Below are positions 1 through 7,481 of a DNA stretch of 31,156 nucleotides, one piece after another; the first letter of the stretch is position 1, and each line of letters begins with the position of its first letter. The notes under the pieces are model-generated. The model saw nothing but the letters and a program-made list of their open reading frames with translations. It was not told where the DNA came from and did not search any database. Both the position numbers and the translations under genes were made by a program. Origin of the DNA: DASQHM01 sp035632095 (GTDB lineage: Bacteria; Pseudomonadota; Alphaproteobacteria; Ferrovibrionales; Ferrovibrionaceae); NCBI GenBank assembly GCA_035632095.1, contig DASQHM010000114.1, positions 1 to 31,156 on the forward strand, written 5' to 3'.

Positions 1-915
1 TTCCTCCCGGTCCGGCACGTAAAGCGTGCCCCAGAGGCGATCCCAGATCGCCAGCTCGAAGCCCCGGTTCGCCCCCAAATGCCGCGCCTCGAGGCTGTGG
101 TGGATCTGGTGGTGGGCCGGGCTGATGAACCAGCGATTGAGCGCCGGGCCCCAGGAAATCCAGACGTGGGTATGACGCAGATTGCCGATGGCATTGAACG
201 CGGCGATGCCTGCGTGCAAGCCGAGAAACGTATAGAACCCGACCTGTCCGGCGCAGAGATACCACGTGAAGCCCGTGACGATGCCGGTGGAGACGTTCGG
301 ACACATCTGCATCAGAAAGGCATCGACCGGATGCACCCGATAGCTGGTGAGCGGCGTCAGCACCTCCGCGGAATGATGCACCTTGTGCAGTTCCCAGAGC
401 ACCCCGACGTCGTGCAGCAAACTGTGCGCGACGAACCGCCCGAAGTCGTAGGCGATGAAGAAGACCGCCGTATAGATCAGCCGCGCGCTCCAACCGTCGA
501 GCAATGGCGCGGACATGGGCCCGAACGCCCGATCCAGGCCGCCGTGAATCACGCCGGCGATCGCCGCGCCCGAGAGTATCAGCGGGCCGACCACGGTCGG
601 GTACAGCACGCCGTTGACGATCAGATAGGCGTAGTCGACTTGGGCCGAAGGGTGCCCCCAGATTGCCCGCGACAGATGCCGACGGCGGAACTCGATCAAT
701 GCCGCCGCCGTGCGCCCGTGGGTCAGCCAAAAGCCGAACGCGCCGACCACGAGCGTGCTGACGAGGAACGGCCAGTAGATCAGGGAATCCGCATAGAGCA
801 CCTGCAGGAAGGGATCGAGCAGGCGCGCGAGCACCTTCGGCGCAATCGCCTCGATCATGTGCCGCAAAGAATCCATGGATTCGGGCCCCGCCGGTCGCAA
901 GAAATACCGTCCCAT
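1..915 (-). CDS. Sterol desaturase / fatty acid hydroxylase family protein (3' end outside window)
   Basis: Integral-membrane di-iron oxygenase of the sterol desaturase/fatty acid hydroxylase superfamily. The 305 visible residues show the family's spaced histidine clusters: HSLLH at about 164-168, HKVHH at 177-181, an intermediate HTH at 248-250 and HQIHH at 269-273. Hydrophobic stretches lie around residues 45-65, 95-125 and 145-160, as expected for a membrane enzyme that hydroxylates or desaturates a lipid. The gene runs off the left edge, so the C-terminus is missing. The ATG at 915 is the most upstream start. ATGs at 876 and 858 are in frame and none of the three has a clear ribosome-binding site. 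It is divergent from the creatininase-family gene. Family is clear; the lipid substrate cannot be told. Confidence 0.85.
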   Translation of the reverse strand, partial: MGRYFLRPAGPESMDSLRHMIEAIAPKVLARLLDPFLQVLYADSLIYWPFLVSTLVVGAFGFWLTHGRTAAALIEFRRRHLSRAIWGHPSAQVDYAYLIVNGVLYPTVVGPLILSGAAIAGVIHGGLDRAFGPMSAPLLDGWSARLIYTAVFFIAYDFGRFVAHSLLHDVGVLWELHKVHHSAEVLTPLTSYRVHPVDAFLMQMCPNVSTGIVTGFTWYLCAGQVGFYTFLGLHAGIAAFNAIGNLRHTHVWISWGPALNRWFISPAHHQIHHSLEARHLGANRGFELAIWDRLWGTLYVPDREE

Positions 916-991
916 ACGTTAAGGCTCGATTTATGAAGCGTTCGTAACTTAAGGCGTGATGCAGCCCGCGACCAAGACGCGAGGATTAACC

Positions 992-1813
992 ATGCAGCGC
1001 CGCCATCTGTTGAAACTTATCGGCGCCGCGAGCGCGGCGCTGCTGCTCGGGCATCCCACACATGGCCTTGCCGGTGCGGGTTCGCTGTTCCTGGAGGATC
1101 TGACCTGGCAGGAGGTGCGCGAGGCCGTCGCGGCAGGAAAGATCGTGGCGCTGGTGCCGACCGGCGGTACCGAGCAAAACGGCCCCCACATGGCGCTCGG
1201 CAAGCACAACGTGATTGTGCGAAAACTCGCTGGCGATATTGCCGCACAACTCGGCAATGCTCTGGTCGCTCCGGTCTTGCCCTACGTTCCGGAGGGCGGG
1301 TTCGATCCGCCGGAGGGCCACATGCGCTTCCCCGGCACCATGGGATTGAGCGAGGGCGACTACGAAGCGGTGTTGCGCGACATCGCCACCAGCCTGGCTT
1401 CGGCCGGCTTCAAGCTGATCGCCTTCCTCGGCGATCACGGCGAAAGCCAAGCGGCGCAGACCCGCGTCGCTAGCGCGCTCACCCACGCCTGGCGGCGTCG
1501 GGGCGTGCATGTGGCGAATCTCGACCGCTATTATTTTGCCAATGGCCAGGAGGATTGGCTCAAGGCTCGGGGCTTCGATGCGGCCGCCATCGGCAAACAC
1601 GCCGGCCTGCTGGACACGGCGGAACTTGCGGCGCTGGCGCCCGATGCGCTTCGCCCGGCGCTGATGCGGCCGAGACGCGCCGAGGACGGCAGCGGCGCGG
1701 ACGGCGATCCCTCAAAGGCGACGGCGGACATGGGTGCGCGTCTGCTTGCTCTCAAGACCGAAGCTGCAGTGGCGCAGGTGCGGGAGCTGCTGTCGGAATT
1801 TCCGACGCACTAG
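992..1813 (+). CDS. Creatininase family protein with N-terminal export signal
   Basis: 273-residue member of the creatininase/creatinine amidohydrolase family (metal-dependent amidohydrolases). Residues 1-28 form a signal peptide with a twin-arginine-like start (QRRHLLK) and a hydrophobic core, so it is probably exported; most family members are cytoplasmic. The core has TGGTEQNGPHMALGKHN at 57-73 and LGDHGES at 146-152. Against the usual EQHGPH...TD pattern, two metal-ligand positions differ (His to Asn63, Asp to His72), while Glu61, His149 and Glu151 are kept. I chose the ATG at 992 because GAGG at 981-984 gives a 7-nt spacer and the signal peptide starts cleanly there. A GTG at 956 and an ATG at 959 lie upstream in frame. 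True substrate unknown; creatinine is not implied. Confidence 0.8.
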   Translation: MQRRHLLKLIGAASAALLLGHPTHGLAGAGSLFLEDLTWQEVREAVAAGKIVALVPTGGTEQNGPHMALGKHNVIVRKLAGDIAAQLGNALVAPVLPYVPEGGFDPPEGHMRFPGTMGLSEGDYEAVLRDIATSLASAGFKLIAFLGDHGESQAAQTRVASALTHAWRRRGVHVANLDRYYFANGQEDWLKARGFDAAAIGKHAGLLDTAELAALAPDALRPALMRPRRAEDGSGADGDPSKATADMGARLLALKTEAAVAQVRELLSEFPTH

Positions 1814-1818
1814 GACAC

Positions 1819-2613
1819 TCAGACGGCGCGCTGGGCTGGTTCCGCGGCGGCGGCCGGGGCCGACGGCGACTTGCCGCCGACGCTCGCGATCAGGTCCTTC
1901 AGCGCGCGATAGTCGTTGATGAAGAGCGTGCGCGTGCGACGCTCCGCCAAACCGCGGCGGACCAGTTCGGCGATGGCGCTGGCGACGACCTCACGGCTGG
2001 TCTGCGCCCATACCGCAAGCTCGTGATGGCTCGGCAATTCGCGGATCATCCAGCGGCCGCCCTCCGGCCGCTCCTGGCGCGCCAGCCGTATCAACTCCGA
2101 ATAGACGCGCTGGTCGGGACTGCCGGTCGAGAGGTAGCTGATCTTCTCGTCGAGCGCGCGGATGATGCCGGCCCAGCGCTGCAGAAGCGCCAATGCAACG
2201 GCGCCGTTGCGAACGATCAGCGCGTGAAAGTCTTCCTTCGGCAATTCCGCGATGACGCAAGGCTCGTCGGCGATCACGGTGGCGGCGCGGCCGAGACTGT
2301 CGATGGCCGAGATTTCGCCGAGCGTGTCGCCCGGCACCACGGCCGCGATGGTGATCTCCTGATGGTCGGCCACGTAGTGAACCACGCGCGCGGCGCCCGA
2401 TATCATAAAAAAGACACCGATGCCGATGCGATCGTTTTCGAGAACGGTCTGGCCGGTGGCAAAGCGGCGGTAGGCGCAGCGCTTCTCCAGCTCGGCGCGT
2501 TCTTCCGCAGGAAGCGGTTTTAGAAGGCGGATGCCGGCGAGCGACAAGCTTGCTACCGCTCCGCTCGGGTCGTGCCCGTTTGCGTTGGTGGGGAGTTCGA
2601 CTTGCTGGCCCAT
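1819..2613 (-). CDS. Crp/Fnr family transcriptional regulator
   Basis: 264-residue regulator with a cyclic-nucleotide-binding fold (about 30-150) and a C-terminal winged helix-turn-helix (about 185-245). The phosphate-binding cassette is LGEISAIDSLGRAATV at about 98-113 and keeps Gly-Glu and the Arg, so cAMP or a related ligand is possible. No FNR-type cysteine cluster is seen. The recognition-helix region is SHHELAVWAQTSREVV. The C-terminus is an Ala/Pro tail. I took the ATG at 2613 as start; an in-frame ATG at 2709 would add 32 residues unlike the family N-terminus, and neither start has an ideal ribosome-binding site. It is divergent from the pilus genes, so it may regulate them or itself; this is inference from position. 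Confidence 0.85.
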   Translation of the reverse strand: MGQQVELPTNANGHDPSGAVASLSLAGIRLLKPLPAEERAELEKRCAYRRFATGQTVLENDRIGIGVFFMISGAARVVHYVADHQEITIAAVVPGDTLGEISAIDSLGRAATVIADEPCVIAELPKEDFHALIVRNGAVALALLQRWAGIIRALDEKISYLSTGSPDQRVYSELIRLARQERPEGGRWMIRELPSHHELAVWAQTSREVVASAIAELVRRGLAERRTRTLFINDYRALKDLIASVGGKSPSAPAAAAEPAQRAV

Positions 2614-2764
2614 GACCTTCTGTCGCCGGCACCTAAACTCTGCGCCGCATGCGATGTGCAGAACCACCGCATCGGCCGATATGTCGAGCGAGTGTGCCAC
2701 CCGGTTCATTAACGGGGCGTTTCTATGGCGCGCAATATCCAGAATTTACGGAATTAAAATCGAC

Positions 2765-2784
2765 TCAAATTATATTCTATTTGA
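2765..2784. repeat. Inverted repeat TCAAAT-N8-ATTTGA (possible operator)
   Basis: Perfect 6-bp arms, TCAAAT at 2765-2770 and ATTTGA at 2779-2784. A third copy of the half-site ATTTGA lies at 2795-2800. The repeat overlaps the candidate -10 box of the regulator, so it could be an operator for that gene or for the divergent pilus operon. It does not match the classic CRP or FNR half-sites, and in an AT-rich stretch chance is a real alternative. Confidence 0.35.
2769..2774 (-). promoter_or_regulatory. Candidate -10 box for the crp-like gene
   Basis: On the minus strand this hexamer reads TATAAT, a perfect sigma-70 -10 match in the AT-rich zone upstream of the regulator. No good -35 hexamer sits 16-18 bases further upstream, so the call rests on the -10 only. 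Transcription would start near 2762, about 50 nt before the upstream ATG (2709) or 150 nt before the preferred one (2613). Confidence 0.3.
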
Positions 2785-2814
2785 AGTGATAAATATTTGA
2801 CGCTTCGAGCATTT

Positions 2815-2828
2815 TTCAGTTGACTGAA
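2815..2828. repeat. Palindrome TTCAGT-TG-ACTGAA upstream of flp1
   Basis: Perfect 6-bp arms with a 2-bp centre. On the plus strand it contains TTGACT (2820-2825), a good -35 hexamer; 17-18 bases downstream lies CTGTAT/TGTATT (2843-2849), a weak -10. If that promoter serves flp1 the transcript would have a leader of about 365 nt. A repressor or activator site overlapping the -35 box is plausible but unproven. Confidence 0.3.
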
Positions 2829-3122
2829 GTCCGATTTGCTGACTGTATTGATCGCGCTAAAGTAACGATAGTAAAGAGTTGAGTAAAATTTGCTCGATGT
2901 TCGAAAATCAGCGACGGATATCGGGCAGCCGATATGCGAAGAGCCGCGGCGAATGGCACAAAGTTCGCCCGGAGGCCTGAAATCGGGCCAATGCGCATCG
3001 GGAGTGAATGCGAGCGCGCGGCACGAAATAACTTAGCCGCCTCCTGCGCAAAGCAAACAGCCAAAAAACTCTTCCGCGAATTAAGCGATTGGTAACGCCT
3101 TCGCAGCGAATATTGAGTCATC

Positions 3123-3169
3123 GGCCGGAATCCGGCCATGAGCCCCGATAGCGCCAGTCCCGATCGGGG
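3123..3169 (+). repeat. Two consecutive inverted repeats in the flp1 leader
   Basis: The first is GGCCGGA-A-TCCGGCC (3123-3137). The second has arms CCCCGAT (3143-3149) and ATCGGGG (3163-3169) around a 13-base loop. Both lie 50-100 bases before the flp1 start codon. They could be RNA structures in the pilin mRNA leader or protein-binding sites. No T-run follows either, so an intrinsic terminator is unlikely. Confidence 0.4.
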
Positions 3170-3209
3170 AGCGCCAGAGCCGCGACGATTGTCGTCCGGC
3201 AGCCAAAAT

Positions 3210-3214
3210 GGAGG
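3210..3214 (+). promoter_or_regulatory. Ribosome-binding site of flp1 (decides start)
   Basis: GGAGG ends 5 bases before the ATG at 3220. An ATG at 3208 is in frame but lies on top of this site and has no Shine-Dalgarno of its own, so 3220 is the likely start. Confidence 0.75.
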
Positions 3215-3219
3215 TTTTC

Positions 3220-3450
3220 ATGCTCCGTCTGTATGTTGCGACCATCAACCTGAAGTATTCGGCCGTCGAAAGCATCCGTCGCCTGCGTGGCGATAAGGAA
3301 GGCGTGACCGCCATCGAATACGGCCTGATCGCCGGCGCCATCGCCGTCGCCATCATCGGCACGGTCGTCACCCTCGGCAGCGACATTAAGAACATGTTCA
3401 CCGCGGTGGGCAATGCTCTGAACTCGTCGGCCGGCGGCGCGGCTAACTAA
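3220..3450 (+). CDS. Flp family type IVb pilin 1 (prepilin)
   Basis: 76-residue Flp prepilin, the major subunit of the Tad pilus. A charged leader of 28 residues ends in Gly28, followed by VTAIEYGLIAG. This is the Flp cleavage motif, with Glu and Tyr at mature positions +5 and +6. A hydrophobic helix (about 34-52) drives membrane insertion and filament packing. The predicted mature pilin is 48 residues. It should be cleaved by the prepilin peptidase encoded downstream. It is the first gene of the pilus locus and is followed by a strong stem-loop. 45 of the last 49 residues are identical to the second pilin. Confidence 0.93.
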   Translation: MLRLYVATINLKYSAVESIRRLRGDKEGVTAIEYGLIAGAIAVAIIGTVVTLGSDIKNMFTAVGNALNSSAGGAAN

Positions 3451-3478
3451 CCAGTTAGTCCGCCAGCTTCGGAGCATC

Positions 3479-3508
3479 GGCACGGCCGGCAGTTTTCCCG
3501 GCCGTGCC
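3479..3508 (+). terminator. Strong stem-loop between the two pilin genes
   Basis: A perfect 11-bp GC-rich stem (GGCACGGCCGG pairing with CCGGCCGTGCC) around an 8-base loop, 29 bases after the flp1 stop. No T-tract follows, so it may be an attenuator or a 3' mRNA stabiliser rather than a classic intrinsic terminator. Either role would favour flp1 transcript over downstream genes, which suits a major structural pilin. Confidence 0.6.
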
Positions 3509-3714
3509 TAGCTTCGGGTGGATTTCCGGCCGGACCGCGTGACGATGGGGAACCATGCGAACGCTGCCTGGATTGAACCTGGTCATTGCGCCCGCCCGTT
3601 TCGGCGGCCAGGCGCAGGGCACCGGCCGGAGCCTCAAGGGACACGAAGAATCCCCGTGGGGCGATGCGCTCTATGACCTACGCCAGTCCCCTGCTCACCT
3701 TTCGGAGGATCATC

Positions 3715-3924
3715 ATGATCGCGCATTACATTTCGGTTTCCGAAGCTGTGCGTCGCCTGATTTCGAACAAGTCGGGCGTGACGGCCATCGAATACGGCTT
3801 GATCGCCGGCGCCATCGCCGTTGCCATCATCGGCACGGTGGTTGCGCTCGGTACGGATATCAGCAACATGTTCACGGCGGTCGCCAACGCGCTCAATTCC
3901 AGCGCCGGCGGCGCGGCGAACTAA
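3715..3924 (+). CDS. Flp family type IVb pilin 2 (prepilin)
   Basis: 69-residue Flp prepilin with a 21-residue leader ending in Gly21, then VTAIEYGLIAG. The mature part is 48 residues, almost identical to flp1. The start is fixed by GGAGG at 3704-3708, 6 bases before the ATG; a longer in-frame extension upstream (from 3586) is not pilin-like. It is followed after 31 bases by the prepilin peptidase gene. It may be an alternative or minor pilin, or a redundant copy. Confidence 0.92.
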   Translation: MIAHYISVSEAVRRLISNKSGVTAIEYGLIAGAIAVAIIGTVVALGTDISNMFTAVANALNSSAGGAAN

Positions 3925-3955
3925 CAGCGGTCAAGACGGAGCGGGGGGCGGGCCC

Positions 3956-4474
3956 ATGCTGAATGTGCTCGCCCTCACCGCTTATGCCCTGGCGCTCGCT
4001 GCCGCAGCCGCGAGCGACCTTTTCCGCTATCAGATTCCCAATGCGCTGAGCCTGGTCATCGCCGGAGCCTTCGCGCTCGCGGCTTTCGACCTGCCGCTCG
4101 CGACCACGGCCTGGCATCTATCGGCCGGAATCGTCGTTTTCGCGATCACCGCGCCCCTTTTCCACTTCGGCATTCTTGGCGGCGGCGACGTCAAGCTGAT
4201 GGCCGCGACGACGCTTTGGATGGGCTGGCACGAGCTCTTCGCCTTCGTCGCGGTAACGGCCATTGTCGGCGGCGTCATAGCCGCCGGATTGCTGTTGATC
4301 CGCCGCGCCGCGCCCTCGCCCGTTCCCGCCGATCGCTGGTACGCCCGTCTGCTCTCGCCGAAAGAGGGCGTGCCTTACGGAATAGCCATATCCGCATCCG
4401 GATTGTTCATGCTGCCGCAACTCGCGACGGCCGAACACGTCCGTAGCGCGCTCTCACAGCTTCACGGCGCCTGA
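3956..4474 (+). CDS. cpaA: Prepilin peptidase CpaA/TadV
   Basis: 172-residue A24-family aspartic prepilin peptidase that cleaves the Flp leader at the inner membrane. The two catalytic aspartates are visible: Asp21 in SDLFRYQIPN and Asp78 in the GGGD motif (GILGGGDVKLMAA). The protein is hydrophobic throughout, with about five membrane segments. It lacks the N-terminal methyltransferase domain of PilD-type enzymes, as usual for TadV. The ATG at 3956 follows a G-rich stretch acting as ribosome-binding site, and longer in-frame extensions overlap flp2. It lies directly behind its substrates' genes. Confidence 0.93.
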   Translation: MLNVLALTAYALALAAAAASDLFRYQIPNALSLVIAGAFALAAFDLPLATTAWHLSAGIVVFAITAPLFHFGILGGGDVKLMAATTLWMGWHELFAFVAVTAIVGGVIAAGLLLIRRAAPSPVPADRWYARLLSPKEGVPYGIAISASGLFMLPQLATAEHVRSALSQLHGA

Positions 4475-4483
4475 GGTAGTACC

Positions 4484-5344
4484 ATGCGACCTATCAGCAT
4501 CATCATCGTCGTCTCCGCCCTGATCTTCTCGGGGCTGGTCTACTTCATCGTGCCGAAGTTCTTGACGCATACGCCGCAGCAGGCGGAAGCGCCGAAGCCG
4601 GCCGGCATCGACGTTCTGGTCGCGGCGCACCCGCTTCCCGCCGGCACGATCCTGAAGAGCGACGATCTTCGCTGGCAGCGCTGGCCCGATGAATCGCTCG
4701 ACGCCAACTATCTCGTGAAGGAGCGCGGTGCAGAGCCGCAACGCGACGCAATCGGCCGCGCCGTGCTGCGCGGCTTCGCCAACGGCGAGCCGATCACGCA
4801 GTTCCGGCTGGTGAAGCAAGGCGATTCCGGATATCTCGCGGCGGCGCTCACGGCCGGCATGCGCGCGGTCAGCGTCAAGATCGATCCCGTCTCGGGCGAC
4901 GCGGGCTTCATCGTGCCAGGCGATCGCGTCGACGTGCTGCTGAACGAGCACTATGAGATCACCTACGGCGTGCCGCCGGATGGCACGCAGTTCGTGGAAA
5001 CCCGGGCGACGCAGAAGAACGTGAACAGCCTCGTGCTCGAAGACGTTCGCATCCTCGCCATCGACCAAAACGTTCAGGACATCGACAGCAAGCCGAAGCT
5101 CGGCGTGACGGCGACGCTCGAACTCGATCCCACCTGCGCGCAAAAGCTGGCGCTGGCCAGTCAGATGGGCACGCTGTCGCTGTCGCTTCGCAGCCTCGTG
5201 AAACCCGAAACCGTGGATAAGGTCTCCGGCCTGGTCCAGGACACGGACGTGAGCCTATATCTCGGCCGCATGGAACATCCGGACTCGAACGCCGGAGGCG
5301 TGCGCCTCTGGCGTGGCGCCCAGCTGGCGGGCGCGCAGCGTTAG
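4484..5344 (+). CDS. cpaB: Flp pilus assembly protein CpaB/RcpC
   Basis: 286-residue periplasmic pilus assembly protein anchored by one N-terminal membrane segment (about residues 5-24). A SAF domain follows (about 42-105; LVAAHPLPAGTIL and the NGEPIT turn). A conserved RcpC core comes next (about 120-265), including AGMRAVSVKIDPVSGDAGFIVPGD. CpaB/RcpC is thought to work with the secretin and may touch peptidoglycan through its SAF-like domains. The Shine-Dalgarno GAGG overlaps the cpaA stop with a 7-base spacer, indicating one transcript. Confidence 0.92.
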   Translation: MRPISIIIVVSALIFSGLVYFIVPKFLTHTPQQAEAPKPAGIDVLVAAHPLPAGTILKSDDLRWQRWPDESLDANYLVKERGAEPQRDAIGRAVLRGFANGEPITQFRLVKQGDSGYLAAALTAGMRAVSVKIDPVSGDAGFIVPGDRVDVLLNEHYEITYGVPPDGTQFVETRATQKNVNSLVLEDVRILAIDQNVQDIDSKPKLGVTATLELDPTCAQKLALASQMGTLSLSLRSLVKPETVDKVSGLVQDTDVSLYLGRMEHPDSNAGGVRLWRGAQLAGAQR

Positions 5345-5352
5345 AGGTCAAA

Positions 5353-7476
5353 ATGTATACGCCCAAGAACTTTCTAGCGCTGACGCTGACCGCCATGCTG
5401 GCGGTCATGCCGCTCCGGCCCACCGGCGCGCAGACGGCCATTACCGCGGCGATCGCCGAACCGGCAAGCGCGCCTGCGGCCACTGCAGACTCTCCGTCGC
5501 AAAGCGCAGCCGCCGGCAAGCCGTCATGGATCGTCGAACCCGGCGCTGCGCCCGCGGTTGTCGCGAAGGCGCACGCAAAGTCCGCCATCGAACCCTCTGC
5601 CGAGCCCGTCAAGAGCGAAGCCGCTGCACCGGCGCCCGAGCCAGCCAAGAACGACGTAGCGGCGAGCGCGGCAAAGCCCGAAGCGACGCCGGCCGCTCCG
5701 GTCGCCGAGGAAGCCAAATCAGCGCCTGCCGCCGCAATACCGGCGTCCATTACGGCGCCCGTCGTGGCGGCTGCGCCCGCCGCTCCGCCCCGCGTCAAGA
5801 GCGCGCAGACTCCTGCCTCCACGCTTCCGGTCAAAGACTTTTCCGCCTCCATTGCGCCTCGCGTCGCGGAAAGAAAGGCAGTTGCGAAGCCGGTGGTGAG
5901 CGCCGTAGCGCCTAGTACCGACCCCGTCGTCGCGCAAAAAGACGATCCGGTCATGCCGGCGGAGCCGATTGCGCCGGTGGCTGCCTCGCCCCTCGCCTCC
6001 GGCGCGACTGTGACGTTTGCCCCGGCAAGGCCTGCCATCAAGCCGGTTCCCGTGGCCTTCCAGCCCCAGCCGCCCGCGCCGAGCGCGGTTCCGAGCAACG
6101 TCGGTCCGGCGAATATCGCGCAACGGTCTGGCGTTCCCCAGCAGCAGCCGTTGGCCCATCCCGCCGCCGCATTGGGCGCGGCCCCGACCGCCTTGACCGC
6201 AGCGGATCGTCAAATGGCGTTGTCCTTGAACAAGTCGCAGATCGTGCGCCTGTCGCGGCCGGCCCGCGACGTGCTTGTCGCAAACCCCGCGATCGCCGAT
6301 GTCGTCATGCGGAGCTCCGAAGCTGCGTTCATCATCGGGCGCAAGGTCGGCGAGACCAACGTCTACTTCTTCGACGCCGCCGGCAAGCAGATCGATCAGG
6401 TTGACCTTCGCGTCGAATTCGATTCGGCCGCGGTGCTCGCCGCTGTCCACTCGGTCATTCCGAACGAGCAGATCGACGTCTCCACCGCCAATCAAAGCAT
6501 CGTGCTCACCGGCTCCGTCGCTTCGGCGCAGGTCGCCGAAAACGCCCGCCAGATCGCGCGCCAGTTTGTCGCGGATGACAACAGCATCATCAACATGCTG
6601 AAAATCCGCGGCCAGAACCAGGTGCTGCTGCGCGTGCGCGTGTCGGAAATGGCCCGCCAGATCGTCAAGGAACTCGGCATCGGCACGAGCGCGCAACTGA
6701 ACGGCAAGAACACCTTCAATCTGGCGCCCAATCCGCTGTCGTTCATCAACACGCCGTTTTCGACGGCGACGGGCACGTTCCTGTCGACACCGTTCGATCT
6801 TCTGACCATTCAGCTGCAAGCCTTGGAGCAGAACGGCCTGGTGAAGACGTTGGCCGAGCCCAATCTGACGGCAGTATCGGGCGAAGCCGCGACCTTCCTG
6901 GTCGGCGGCGAGTTCCCGGTGCCCGTCCCGCAAGCCAGCGGCAACGGCACGATCATCACCATCACGTACAAGCAGTTCGGTATCCGTTTGACCTTCACGC
7001 CGGTGGTGATGAGCGGCAATCTGATCAATCTGCGCATCAGCACCGAGGTCAGCCAGCTGTCGGCCCAGGGCCAGGTGAATCTGAGCGGTTTCCTGATTCC
7101 TGCCCTGTCGGTTCGCCGCGCAGAGACCGTGGTCGAGATGCCGTCCGGCGGCAGCATCGCCATCGCCGGCCTGTTGCAGAACGACATCCAGAACACGCTC
7201 AACGGCCTGCCCGGCCTCAAGGATATCCCGATCCTCGGCGCGCTCTTCTCGAGCACGCAGTTCCAGCGCCAGGAAACGGACCTCGTGATCGCCGTGACGC
7301 CGCTGCTGGTCAAGCCGGTCGATCCGAACGTCATCGCCTATCCGACCGACGGCTTCGGTCCGGCGAGCGATTTCGACATGTACCTGCTCGGCCGCCTGCA
7401 CGCCACCTACACCAAGCCCGAGCCGGGCTTCCCGCACGGTCAGCCGAAGGGCCCCTTCGGCTTCATTCTGGAGTGA
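5353..7476 (+). CDS. cpaC: Secretin CpaC/RcpA with long Ala/Pro-rich N-terminal linker
   Basis: 707-residue outer-membrane secretin that forms the pilus exit pore. Residues 1-27 are a signal peptide. Residues 28 to about 283 are low-complexity, rich in Ala, Pro, Lys and Glu. Residues 288-355 are the pilus N-terminal domain (SLNKSQIVRL, VANPAIADVV, GRKVGETN). A BON-like segment follows at about 357-418. The secretin domain spans about 425-655 and contains LAEPNLTAVSGE, VGGEFPVPV and a C-terminal VPSGG-like EMPSGGSIAIAGL. CpaC proteins are usually around 500 residues, so the linker explains the excess. GAGG at 5344-5347 gives a 5-base spacer to the ATG. Confidence 0.93.
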   Translation: MYTPKNFLALTLTAMLAVMPLRPTGAQTAITAAIAEPASAPAATADSPSQSAAAGKPSWIVEPGAAPAVVAKAHAKSAIEPSAEPVKSEAAAPAPEPAKNDVAASAAKPEATPAAPVAEEAKSAPAAAIPASITAPVVAAAPAAPPRVKSAQTPASTLPVKDFSASIAPRVAERKAVAKPVVSAVAPSTDPVVAQKDDPVMPAEPIAPVAASPLASGATVTFAPARPAIKPVPVAFQPQPPAPSAVPSNVGPANIAQRSGVPQQQPLAHPAAALGAAPTALTAADRQMALSLNKSQIVRLSRPARDVLVANPAIADVVMRSSEAAFIIGRKVGETNVYFFDAAGKQIDQVDLRVEFDSAAVLAAVHSVIPNEQIDVSTANQSIVLTGSVASAQVAENARQIARQFVADDNSIINMLKIRGQNQVLLRVRVSEMARQIVKELGIGTSAQLNGKNTFNLAPNPLSFINTPFSTATGTFLSTPFDLLTIQLQALEQNGLVKTLAEPNLTAVSGEAATFLVGGEFPVPVPQASGNGTIITITYKQFGIRLTFTPVVMSGNLINLRISTEVSQLSAQGQVNLSGFLIPALSVRRAETVVEMPSGGSIAIAGLLQNDIQNTLNGLPGLKDIPILGALFSSTQFQRQETDLVIAVTPLLVKPVDPNVIAYPTDGFGPASDFDMYLLGRLHATYTKPEPGFPHGQPKGPFGFILE

Positions 7477-7481
7477 TGTAA

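Larger units (their letters stand above)
2614..3219. promoter_or_regulatory. Divergent intergenic control region between the crp-like gene and flp1
   Basis: About 600 bases without a convincing gene. The part from about 2735 to 2900 is conspicuously AT-rich compared with the surrounding GC-rich sequence, as expected for a promoter or nucleoid-protein binding zone. It contains several short inverted repeats, listed separately. The longest plus-strand reading frame here (2934-3095, 53 codons) has no ribosome-binding site or recognisable family and was not called. The region presumably carries the promoters of both the regulator and the pilus operon. Confidence 0.55.
3301..3924 (+). repeat. Direct repeat: duplicated pilin 3' halves (3301-3450 and 3775-3924)
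   Basis: The last 150 bases of flp1 and flp2, from the cleavage-site Gly codon to the stop, align without gaps. The proteins differ at only 4 of 49 positions. The leaders and upstream regions are dissimilar, so the pair looks like a tandem duplication with selection on the mature pilin. Confidence 0.8.

Noticed and set aside
79..936. Long plus-strand reading frame opposite the desaturase gene
   Set aside because: The minus strand encodes a clear histidine-box desaturase over the same bases; the plus frame has no family features and is a GC-rich shadow.
2897..3095. Small plus-strand frames (27 and 53 codons) before flp1
   Set aside because: No ribosome-binding site or recognisable sequence; more likely leader or promoter DNA.
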